From: Bog-950 sp964493695
GTDB taxonomy: Bacteria; Bacteroidota; Bacteroidia; Chitinophagales; LD1
Assembly (NCBI GenBank): GCA_964493695.1
Contig: CAZBPG010000003.1
Span: forward strand, 1-64,000
Reading direction: 5' to 3'
DNA: 64,000 nucleotides
The notes beneath the pieces were generated by a model. The model was not told the origin of the DNA. It was given only the letters and a program-made list of their open reading frames with translations, and made no database searches. This document shows, piece by piece, positions 24,885 to 33,800 of the stretch. Both the position numbers and the translations under genes were made by a program. The number at the start of each line of letters is the position of its first letter. Position 1 is the first letter of the stretch.

Positions 24885-24958
24885 AATTCAGAATTCGGAA
24901 TTTTGAATTCGGAATTTAATTCACCCTTCTGCATTCCGCATTCCGCATTCCGCATTTG
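24885..24958. repeat. Short repeats between tRNA-Gly and tRNA-Tyr
   Basis: The spacer holds two AATTCGGAATTT-like units and four GCATTCC units in tandem. It lies within the tRNA transcript. Confidence 0.75.
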
Positions 24959-24963
24959 CAAAG

Positions 24964-25046
24964 TGGGGAGATCAGGATTCGAACCTGAGAACTCGTGAGA
25001 GGACAGATTTACAGTCTGTTGTCGTTGGCCACTTGACTATCTCCCC
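24964..25046 (-). tRNA. tRNA-Tyr (GTA)
   Basis: This 83-nt class II tRNA has acceptor GGGGAGA/TCTCCCC, anticodon stem CAGAC..., loop with GTA, and a long variable arm (TCCTCTCACGAG), as expected for bacterial tRNA-Tyr. Confidence 0.94.
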
Positions 25047-25075
25047 TTCTTATAAAGGTGAATTTTAAAAACCAG

Positions 25076-25148
25076 AGCCCGAGGATGGATTCGAACCTCC
25101 GACCTGCTGATTACAAATCAGCTGCTCTACCAACTGAGCTACTCGGGC
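25076..25148 (-). tRNA. tRNA-Thr (TGT)
   Basis: Acceptor GCCCGAG/CTCGGGC, anticodon stem GCTGA/TCAGC with loop TTTGTAA (TGT), and T arm GAGGTTCGAATCC are visible. It is the first tRNA of the thr-tyr-gly-thr-tuf transcript. Confidence 0.95.
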
Positions 25149-25202
25149 AATTTTTTTTGGTACCAAAATGCAATGAACACACCCGTTCTTAAAAACGGAG
25201 CG

Positions 25203-25232
25203 CAAATCTAAACAGTTAATTGAATTTTCAAA
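25203..25232 (-). promoter_or_regulatory. Promoter of the tRNA-tuf transcript
   Basis: On the minus strand TTTG (25229-25232) is followed after 18 bp by TAGATTTG (25203-25210), then CGCTCCGTTTTT. The same TTTGCGCTCCGTTT start region occurs at tRNA-Gln. Confidence 0.78.
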
Positions 25233-25282
25233 AAGTGAGAAAAGAATTTGAGAAAGGAATTTTTAGAGAGAGAAGCAGAAAA

Positions 25283-25314
25283 AAAGAAGCGGGAATTTTT
25301 GGTTCCCGCTTCTT
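25283..25314 (-). terminator. Terminator of hpf
   Basis: GAAGCGGGAA and TTCCCGCTTC pair around a short A/T loop, followed on the minus strand by a run of seven T. Confidence 0.85.
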
Positions 25315-25320
25315 ACTCTG

Positions 25321-25620
25321 TTAATGCTCTTTTATTCTTTGTTTCTGCTTTTTAAGCTGACCGGCAATGGTATGAAGTGCAAGGTCAGTGCTTTCTTCAA
25401 ATGATTTTGCTGTTTTGGTTACAAACAATGTTTTACCGGGAACGTGAACTTTAATCTCAACAATCTTGTCTTTCACATTCTGCTTCGATTCTAGTTTAAG
25501 AAACACCTCGGCTTCAATAATTCGGTCGAAGAAAGTTTCAAGCTTTGTCAGTTTTTTGTTTATAAAATCTACAAGCTGAGCGGATGCATCAAAATGCACC
25601 GGATGGATTACCACATTCAT
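25321..25620 (-). CDS. hpf: Ribosome hibernation-promoting factor (HPF/RaiA family)
   Basis: Short HPF proteins bind the 30S subunit in stationary phase and help store inactive ribosomes. The 99-residue protein has the beta-alpha-beta-beta-beta-alpha layout of the family, with VHFDASAQLVDFINKKLTKLE near the start and a C-terminal basic helix. It lacks the C-terminal dimerisation domain of long HPF. It is a single gene with its own terminator and lies upstream of the tRNA-tuf transcript on the same strand. Confidence 0.9.
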   Translation of the reverse strand: MNVVIHPVHFDASAQLVDFINKKLTKLETFFDRIIEAEVFLKLESKQNVKDKIVEIKVHVPGKTLFVTKTAKSFEESTDLALHTIAGQLKKQKQRIKEH

Positions 25621-25783
25621 AAAGAACTGTTTTAAAAGGTTAGAAAAATCGATTCCTGTGACTAAATAACGAAATAGTTATCGGAATCTTGTATAATTCT
25701 TACGAAATATTTTGAGGAAAGGTTAGCCGTAAAAAACAAACTGGCCTTTAAGTCATTTCTATTCTGAATTTTATTAAAGTTCC

Positions 25784-27850
25784 CTAAAATGATAAAAGCT
25801 CCTCCATTGCCATCCTCACTTTCTCTGCATTTGGCAGCATGGCTTTCTCTAAATTCCCGTTGAGCGGAATAGCAGGTGTATTAACTGAGCCAATTATTTT
25901 TATCGGAGCATCTAAATCGCGAAAACACTCAGCAGATATTCTTCCGGCAAGTGCTTCGGCAAAAGAATGAGTGATGGTTTCTTCGGTAAGCACTAAAACT
26001 TTTCCGTGCTTCTTTACAGAAGTGTAGATAGCTTCTTCATCAAGCGGATTCAATGTTCGCAAATCAACCACCTCAATCTGCTGCTCAAAATTCTTTGCTG
26101 CATTTATTGCCCAGTAAACTCCCATACCGTAAGTAATTACTGTAAGTGATTCACCATTTTCAATTTTTTCTTCGCTTGCTTCCAAGGCAATTCGTGCTTT
26201 ACCAAGAGGTACAACATAATCCTCATCCGGCTCGATTGTTTTGGCGAGTTCGGTTCCTTTTACCTTACTCCAGTAAAGCCCCTTGTGTTCCAACATCACC
26301 ACCGGGTTTGGGTCATAGAAAGCCGCTTTCAGCAACCCTTTCATATCAGCTGCATTGCTCGGATAACAAACCTTTACTCCTTTTATCTGCAGCACAAAAC
26401 TTTCTACAGAGGATGAATGATAGGGACCTCCGCTGCCATAGGCACCAATCGGAATACGGATTAATGTTTGCACCGGAAACTTACCGTTTGTCAAATAGCA
26501 GGAGCGGGAAACTTCAGTAAACAACTGGTTCACTCCGGGGAAAACATAATCAGCAAACTGCACCTCCACTATCGGCTTACAACCGGCAGCGCTCATGCCC
26601 ACCGTTGAACCAATAATGTATGCCTCCATAATAGGCGTGTTAAACACACGCTTATCTCCATATTTTTTTGACAGCAGAGCAGCTTCACGAAACACACCAC
26701 CGAGTTCTCCTCCCACATCCTGACCATACAATAAAGCTTCGGGATGTTTTTTTAAAATTTCATCTACTGCATGAAGTGCAGCATCTACCATAATAATCGG
26801 TTCAGCGTTGGCAGGGCTGCGTTCTCCCGTTTCTTCAATAACCGATGTTGGTACAAAAATATGTGTGGTCAAATCTTCTTCCGTAGGGAAAGGTTCAAGA
26901 ACAGCACGCTCAAAATCTTCCTTTACCAATTGCTTTGCCTGTTCTTCAATTTCGGTCAACTCAAGTGGTGAACAAATTTTTTCGTAAAGCAAATGCTTCT
27001 TTAATTTTTTGAATGGGTCGCGCATAGCATCACTCTCTAGGTTTTCTTCAGGGCGATACCATTCTTTTCTTACTCCGCTCGTATGATGATTCAACAAAGG
27101 AACTTTTGCGTGAACCAAATAAGGTGCGCGATGCGTACGCACATAATTCACCACACGGCTCATGGTTTCGAAACATTCCTCGAAATCGGATCCGTCAATA
27201 CTTTCCACTTTCAATCCTTTAAACCCTTTGGCGTAATCCGATGCATCCTGCGCGCGCACTTCAGTTGAATAAGCAGAAATATCCCACTCATTATCCTGCA
27301 CTAGGTAAATAATAGGATAGTTGTGCAGCACAGCCATTTGAAAGGCTTCGCTCACTTCACCTTCGGTAATAGCACCATCACCAAGCGAACAAATCACCAG
27401 GGGCTCTTCTCCTTTTTTAAAACCGGTTAAGGCTTGTTGCTCTTTGTATTGCAAGCCCTGTGCGGTACCGGTGGCGGGAATTACCTGCATGCCGGTGGCA
27501 GAACTCTGGTGAGGAATTTTAGGGAGGTCTTCGCGATTTGAACTCGGATGCGAATAATATGTTCTTCCACCGCTGAAATAGTCGGTCTTCTTTGCCAGCA
27601 ACTGCAACATTAAATCAAACGGAGTGAATCCCATTCCCAGCAACATCGAATCATCTCGGTAATAAGGAAAAACAAAATCCTGTGGCTTTAGCTGAAATGC
27701 GGCTGCGAGTTGAATTGCTTCGTGCCCGCGGGATGTAGCATGAACATATTTGGAGGTAACATCTTTGCGCTCCTCATACAGTTCTGTCATTGCTTTCGCG
27801 GTTGACATTAACCTAAACGCATTGAGAAGAATTTCGTTGGAAGGTTTCAT
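25784..27850 (-). CDS. Fused 2-oxoacid dehydrogenase E1 (alpha-beta), branched-chain type
   Basis: This 688-residue protein joins both subunits of a thiamine-dependent 2-oxoacid dehydrogenase E1. Residues 1 to about 330 are the alpha part, with the TPP motif GDGAITEGEVSEAF near 155 and an EEQAKQLVKEDFERA tail. Residues about 345-688 are the beta part, with YGQDVGGELGGVF and IPIGAYGSGGPYHSSS. It would decarboxylate a branched-chain 2-oxo acid or related substrate and feed an E2 lipoyl enzyme not found here. Fused E1 proteins of this kind are common in Bacteroidota. Pyruvate as substrate is a less likely alternative. Confidence 0.9.
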   Translation of the reverse strand: MKPSNEILLNAFRLMSTAKAMTELYEERKDVTSKYVHATSRGHEAIQLAAAFQLKPQDFVFPYYRDDSMLLGMGFTPFDLMLQLLAKKTDYFSGGRTYYSHPSSNREDLPKIPHQSSATGMQVIPATGTAQGLQYKEQQALTGFKKGEEPLVICSLGDGAITEGEVSEAFQMAVLHNYPIIYLVQDNEWDISAYSTEVRAQDASDYAKGFKGLKVESIDGSDFEECFETMSRVVNYVRTHRAPYLVHAKVPLLNHHTSGVRKEWYRPEENLESDAMRDPFKKLKKHLLYEKICSPLELTEIEEQAKQLVKEDFERAVLEPFPTEEDLTTHIFVPTSVIEETGERSPANAEPIIMVDAALHAVDEILKKHPEALLYGQDVGGELGGVFREAALLSKKYGDKRVFNTPIMEAYIIGSTVGMSAAGCKPIVEVQFADYVFPGVNQLFTEVSRSCYLTNGKFPVQTLIRIPIGAYGSGGPYHSSSVESFVLQIKGVKVCYPSNAADMKGLLKAAFYDPNPVVMLEHKGLYWSKVKGTELAKTIEPDEDYVVPLGKARIALEASEEKIENGESLTVITYGMGVYWAINAAKNFEQQIEVVDLRTLNPLDEEAIYTSVKKHGKVLVLTEETITHSFAEALAGRISAECFRDLDAPIKIIGSVNTPAIPLNGNLEKAMLPNAEKVRMAMEELLSF

Positions 27851-27864
27851 CCACTACAAAGAAA

Positions 27865-28467
27865 TCATTTCACTTCGAAATCAAAAACCTTTTCGGCTTC
27901 CAGAAAACCCTCTAACCGGTCGCCAATTTTTACAGGTCCTACTCCGGCAGGTGTTCCTGTAAAAATTAAATCACCGGTTTGCAAAGTGAAGAACTGTGAA
28001 GCGTAGGAAATTATTTTCTCGAAAGAGAATATCATATAGATGGTGTTTCCCTTTTGAACTTCTGCACCATTCAAATTCATGGAGAAATTGAAGTCTTTGG
28101 AATCATCTGCCTTTTTGAATTTACCAATAACAGCAGAGTTATCAAACGCTTTTGCAATTTCCCAGGGCAGGCCTTTTGCTTTTTGCCGGCTTTGTAAATC
28201 ACGGGCGGTGAAATCAATTCCAACTGTTACTTCATCAAAATACTTTCGGGCAAATTTTTCATCAATGTATTTCCCCTGCTTACAAACTTTCAAAACCAAC
28301 TCGGTTTCGTAATGCAGATCTTGTGTCCATTCAGGATAATAGAACGGCTTATTGTCTTTGAGTAAAGCGGTTTGAGGTTTCAGAAATACAACTGGCTTAT
28401 CGGGAGTTTCATTCTTCAGTTCTTTAGCATGTTCGCTGTAGTTTCGCCCTATGCATATAATTTTCAT
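27865..28467 (-). CDS. Fumarylacetoacetate hydrolase family protein
   Basis: This 200-residue protein has the family pattern: IGRNYSEHAKEL at the N-terminus, PVVFLKPQTAL, a metal-binding HYETELVLKV with two acidic residues near 70, and TGTPAGVGPVKIGD near the C-terminus. Family members are hydrolases, isomerases or oxaloacetate decarboxylases acting on 2-oxo acids or acylpyruvates with Mg2+. The size matches the short acylpyruvase (FAHD1-like) group. It lies 14 bp upstream of the E1 gene on the same strand and may be co-transcribed. Confidence 0.88.
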   Translation of the reverse strand: MKIICIGRNYSEHAKELKNETPDKPVVFLKPQTALLKDNKPFYYPEWTQDLHYETELVLKVCKQGKYIDEKFARKYFDEVTVGIDFTARDLQSRQKAKGLPWEIAKAFDNSAVIGKFKKADDSKDFNFSMNLNGAEVQKGNTIYMIFSFEKIISYASQFFTLQTGDLIFTGTPAGVGPVKIGDRLEGFLEAEKVFDFEVK

Positions 28468-28477
28468 GAAACGAATA

Positions 28478-29254
28478 TCAAAAACTTTTAGAATGACATC
28501 TTTTGTCTATCGCAACATACACGCAGGAAAGGAGAAATCCACTGCGAAACAGAAACTCGGGAAACCCGAACAAGAGAGAAAGATAAACAACAACTACCAG
28601 CCAAATACTGCCAATCATAGCAGCCGGACGGGAAAATTTTCCAGTTAACAGCCAGAGTCCTAAAAAAGTATCTGTAAACCCACTGTAGAACACAATCTTG
28701 TTTGCCGTTTCTTCTGAAAAAATTTGTGAAGCCAGTTCAATGTGTGCGCCTTTCAATCCGAACAGGGCAAGTGAGGCTAGTCCATGTGCCAAAAACGCGA
28801 AAGCAATTCCACCGCGCAGTAGTTTGTAATACTGAATGTTCCTATAGTGATACAGGATCAGAAATATGCAGTAGAAAATCCACGGGAAACGCCTGAACGA
28901 TTCGGCAATGCCGAACAGCGAACCTGTTTTGTGAACAAAATAAGCCCAACCGCAACAAGCAACTGTTATCAGATAAATTCCTGAATAAGGCAAGATATAC
29001 TTCGGGAAAATTCTAAAAAGGATACTAGTCGCAAGAATCAAATCCATTATACCCTGAATTTTCAAAAACGTTTCAACATCCCAGTGTAAAACATTAACGG
29101 ATTCAAATATTCGGTAGTGTAACTCGTAACCATTGCTAAATCCCAGAGAAACCAACCCGTGACCGATAAAAGTGATAAACAGCACAAAGCGGAAACACAA
29201 TACTGTGTTTTCTTTCACCCAGCCTAAAATTCGTTGCAAGAAAAGTTCCAACAT
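28478..29254 (-). CDS. Polytopic membrane protein, possibly DoxX-like
   Basis: This 258-residue protein has about seven hydrophobic segments. Two halves look alike: FRFVLFITFIGHGLVSLGF in the first and GIAFAFLAHGLASLALFGL in the second, suggesting internal duplication of a DoxX-type four-helix unit. I chose the ATG at 29254 because the longer frame (to a GTG at 29341) adds a cysteine-rich stretch that does not look like a signal sequence. No function is assigned. It is divergent from the following secreted-protein gene. Confidence 0.65.
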   Translation of the reverse strand: MLELFLQRILGWVKENTVLCFRFVLFITFIGHGLVSLGFSNGYELHYRIFESVNVLHWDVETFLKIQGIMDLILATSILFRIFPKYILPYSGIYLITVACCGWAYFVHKTGSLFGIAESFRRFPWIFYCIFLILYHYRNIQYYKLLRGGIAFAFLAHGLASLALFGLKGAHIELASQIFSEETANKIVFYSGFTDTFLGLWLLTGKFSRPAAMIGSIWLVVVVYLSLLFGFPEFLFRSGFLLSCVYVAIDKRCHSKSF

Positions 29255-29365
29255 TGTATTGCAAAATGGGCAAAAATTTTTAATCGCAAAATTTTGATTA
29301 TGCCGATAATACCTTAGTTTTCCGCAAGCTATTTCTACCACTTACACTAACCACTCAAACTTTGA

Positions 29366-30817
29366 ATGACGAGTTTCATCTTCAAAAAGATTATTAGGCC
29401 AATTGTATTTGCACCGATTTTCCTGTTTGGTGCCGGTAATTTTTGTGTTCTGTCCCAACCTGCTTTTCAAAAAGCCTTAGGCATGGAAAGTTTTGAAAAG
29501 GGAAGTGCCTTTAAAATTCTTCGTGATAACTCTTTCATTATAGTTGGCGAATCGGAAAGTTACGGGCAAACCGAGCGTGATATGCTCATGATGAAAACGG
29601 ATAGCTTAGGGAATGTAATCTGGACTAAAACTTATGGTGGACCAGAACGTGAAACGGTAAACGATGTACTGCCCACCCAAAACGGATTTTTGTTTACAGC
29701 TGAAAAATACCAACCAAACAAGCAAGAAGGCGAAAACCTTACACTTTTTAATACAGACATAAATGGAAATTTAAGATGGAAAAAAATATTTGATGAAGGT
29801 GGTAATGAAACAGAAGGCTTTTCGATGCAGCAAACCCTCGACAACAATTACATCATTGCAGGTATGGTAAAAAAAATGAGTGTAGTAAGCAGTGCATTTT
29901 TTACCATGCGCAGCGAAGACCAAAGTGTTTACCTCTTAAAAGTTGACGAAAATGGTAATAAACTATGGTCGCGTACTTTTGATTATGGCGAAGAAAATGT
30001 TTCCAGCACAGGCACCTCGGTGGCGGTAATGAAAGATGGCTCTTACATGATAAGCGGTAACATTGCGAAAATAGGTAAGACAGACAAAAAAATAGAAAAA
30101 CCCGCAAGGCAGGTAAACATGGATGATATACGAAACATGTTGCTGATGAAGGTTTCTCCTAACGGGGCTTTACAGTGGGCGAAGGAATATTCGGCTTCTA
30201 AAATCACCATGGGTTATACTGTGATAGAAAAAGAAGATGGAGGAATAGCTGTTATCGGAAACACGAATGTTTCTTCTAACAACATTGATGTTTTCTTAAT
30301 GAACCTGGATAAAGACGGGAATGTTCAATGGGCAAAAACTTTTGGAGGTGCAAAATTTGAATCAGCCGCTGATATACTTCAAACTCCCGATGGAGGCTTT
30401 ATTGTTTCAGCGATGACTTACAGCTTTGGTAACGGTATATCCGATGTTTTGAATTTTAAAGCCGATGCAAAAGGAAATTTACTTTGGGCTAAAACTTATG
30501 GCGGCAAGAATGAAGAGTATCCTTCAAAAATAGCGTTGACGAAAAACGGCATCGTTACACTAGGATGCACCGGCAGCAATGGTGCTGAAAGTTTTGATGT
30601 TTTGCTGATGAAAACAGATTTAAGCGGTAACAATTCATGCTTCGGCAAAGATGCAAAACTGGCAGTTGCAAATTTTCAGACTGCTTCCCGCAAAATTGAA
30701 AATGCGAAAACAGAAAAAGTTGAACAGGGAGTTTTTCCTCCTAATATGACAAGGCCGGATGTAAAAAATGTTTCAGAAAACAGAAGAGAAGTAAGAAGTA
30801 AAAATCTGTGTGAGTAA
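29366..30817 (+). CDS. Secreted beta-propeller-like repeat protein
   Basis: This 483-residue protein has an N-terminal hydrophobic signal region (residues about 8-30). Repeats of about 50 residues follow, of the form D-x-x-GN-x-x-W-x-KT-(Y/F)-GG, then a G-G-F/Y-I turn, for example SLGNVIWTKTYGG, DKDGNVQWAKTFGG and DAKGNLLWAKTYGG. These are the delta-60-like or PQQ-like blades of a beta-propeller. The C-terminus lacks a recognisable T9SS sorting domain. The large SprB-repeat gene follows after 21 bp on the same strand, so the two may be co-expressed and act together at the cell surface. Confidence 0.75.
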   Translation: MTSFIFKKIIRPIVFAPIFLFGAGNFCVLSQPAFQKALGMESFEKGSAFKILRDNSFIIVGESESYGQTERDMLMMKTDSLGNVIWTKTYGGPERETVNDVLPTQNGFLFTAEKYQPNKQEGENLTLFNTDINGNLRWKKIFDEGGNETEGFSMQQTLDNNYIIAGMVKKMSVVSSAFFTMRSEDQSVYLLKVDENGNKLWSRTFDYGEENVSSTGTSVAVMKDGSYMISGNIAKIGKTDKKIEKPARQVNMDDIRNMLLMKVSPNGALQWAKEYSASKITMGYTVIEKEDGGIAVIGNTNVSSNNIDVFLMNLDKDGNVQWAKTFGGAKFESAADILQTPDGGFIVSAMTYSFGNGISDVLNFKADAKGNLLWAKTYGGKNEEYPSKIALTKNGIVTLGCTGSNGAESFDVLLMKTDLSGNNSCFGKDAKLAVANFQTASRKIENAKTEKVEQGVFPPNMTRPDVKNVSENRREVRSKNLCE

Positions 30818-30838
30818 TTTTTAACCAAAATCCGCAGC

Positions 30839-33800
30839 ATGAAAGCTGCTTTACGCAAAGTAATTTTTCTGGTTCTATCACTGATTCTTTTCAGCGCAGA
30901 GAAATTGCATGCCAACGGCTGCACCGGTTCCTGGTTTACAATGGTTTATTCGCCCTGGTGTAACTGTTGGCAGGTTTGCGGTAATTACATCAGCGACTGC
31001 GATGAAGTAGTAAGCCTAAGCTGGAATTTTGGAGACGGCACTACCGCAACTGGCGAAAATCCTTGCCATCAGTTTCCTGGACCCGGAACTTATACTGTAA
31101 CAATGACCATTGTTGCATACTGTCACAATACTTTTTTTAATCTATTCACAACAACCTGTCATATTACGCAACAGGTTGTTGTGCCGGCCAATAACCCGCC
31201 TTTGGTGGCAGATTTTGTAGCTGATACGACCTGTTATGGAAGCCCCACAACTTTTACAAATGCGACAACCGGGCCTGGCGGAAACAATACTTACACCTGG
31301 GTATTTCCCGATGGCACAGTTAGCCATGCAGCAAACCCCAGTTACACCTTTGACAGTTGCGGAGCATTTGATGTGATGATGATTGTGCAAAACCAAGCAC
31401 CATGTTGCACTTATGTAGGTGACGACACCATTATTCAGCGTGTGTTTGTGGATTGCACTCCGTTCGAGCACTCCAACGAACTCGGACTAACCGAACCCTA
31501 TATTCATGAAAGCCTGGCAACCATTGATGTTTTATCCGGTACCTGTGCAGGCGATACTACCCGTTTTCTGATAACACCGGTCGGTCCTATTGTTCATTGG
31601 TTTTGGACTTTTCCTGACGGCTCACTGAGTTTTTATCCTGATCCATGGTATGTTTATAACGCCTGCCCTCCTGCAATAAATTATACTACAGTAACAGTGT
31701 TTACTGATAGAGGATGTGTAGGATACATTGATTCCCTTACCGGAATATTTTGTCCCTCTAACATTGGGCTGAATTACACAGAGCCGCTTTGTACCGGTCA
31801 ATGCAGTGCTACAGCAACTACTACTTTATCCGGAGGGACTCCACCTTACACTGTAGAATGGAGTGACCCTAACAATCAGACAACTGCAACTGCCACTAAT
31901 CTTTGTCCGGGGAACTACACCGTTACAATTACGGATGGTAACGGGTGCACTGCCACCCCGAATCAACCGGTAACGGTAACTGATTTTCCTTATCCATTTT
32001 TGGGGTTGGTTTCAGCCGGAAGTACTATCCTTTGCTATGGTGATTACGGAGGATCTGCTGTTTTGAACATGAGCGGAGGTACTCCACCATACACTTTCTT
32101 TTGGGCAAACGGTGTTGCCGATAGCAGCGTTACAGGATTACAGGGAGGCAATACCAACGTAACCGCTACCGATGCACACGGATGCACTTTTGTTGGCACC
32201 GCCTTTATCTGGCAACCGGACCCAATGGATGCAATTATTACTTCAGGCAATGCGGCTTGTGGTATGTGTAATGGTTCTGCAAATGCAGAAGGTACAGGCG
32301 GACACTTTATTTACAATTATGAATGGTTAACCACACCGGTGCAAACCACCGCTTATATCGGCAATCTTTGTGCGGGAATATATCTGGTAGAAGTGGAAGA
32401 TGCCACAGTGCCGGGGTGTTTAGATACAGTAACAGCAATTGTGAATGAAACCGGTGCACAAGCAATTAGTGTTTCTTCTGTAAATGCTACTTGCTCAAAC
32501 ATTTGCAACGGCAACGCGACAGTTACATTTACGGGCGGGTGCAATGATCCTCCATGTACTGTCGAGTGGCTCGACTCTTCCGGAGCACCTATAAATCAAA
32601 CATCTGTTACCGCAACAGGTTTGTGTGAAGGCGATTTCATTGTTCATATTACTAATGGATTGGGCTGTAATTCATTTGCAAGCTTCAGCATCGCAGTTCC
32701 TAATCCGGTTGTGCCAAATACTGCTACCACGGTAAATAGTTGCGGGGGTTCCTGTAACGGAAGCATTACAGTAACCACAACAGGAGGAACTGCTCCTTAT
32801 ACAAATGCCTGGCTGGACAGTAACGGCATTTTAATTGCCGGTCAAACAAACGCCATCATAAATAATTTGTGTACTGGAAATTACTTCGCTCAGGTAACCG
32901 ATCAATCCGGATGCATCGCTGTTGCTTCAGCCACCATTTATGGGAATCCGTTTAATGCTACCGCTACCGGAAACTCCGTTTTATGCAATGGAGATTGTAA
33001 TGGAATGGTTACTGCTATAGCCACAGCAGGCACAACGCCATACTCGTATTCTCTGTTAGATGGAAACAATAACACCGTTTATTCCGGAAACAGTTTTGTT
33101 ATTGCTAATCTGTGTTCAGGCAGTTACACTTTAAATGCGTTAGATGCGGGCGGATGCACGGTAAGTGTTCCGGTAAGTATTTCACAACCCGCAGCAATAA
33201 ATCCTGTTACTTCTACAATAGAGCCTTCTTGCTTCGGCAACTGTAACGGAACAGTTTCGGTAACCGTTTCCGGGGGAACACCTCCATTCACATACGAATG
33301 GAGAAATAGTATTGGTTCTTTGATTGGCACAACCTCTTCCATAAATAATCTTTGTGCGGGCACTTATGCAGTTCAGGTTACAGACTCAAATCATTGCATT
33401 ACACCATTCGTACCGGTTGTATTGAACCAGCCACTGGCTTTACTCGATTCAGTAGAAATTATTGATCCCTACTGTAACGGGGGACAGGGGTCTATTGATC
33501 TCACTCCATTTGGCGGAACTTCTCCTTATGCTTTCACGTGGAACACAGGCGATACTACAGAAGATATAGGCGGACTTTCAGGCGGAAATTTTTCTGTATT
33601 GATACAAGACGCAAACAATTGCGTAAGAAACGTGGCCGTTACATTCACTTTACTTCCACCGCTTGTAACGAGTATTGCAGCACATTCCTATAACGGGTAT
33701 CACTTTAAATGCTACAACGGCAACGATGGAGAAGTAGTTTTAGATGTAACCGGTGGATTACCGCCCTATACTTATTTGTGGGATGACCCGCAGAATTCTA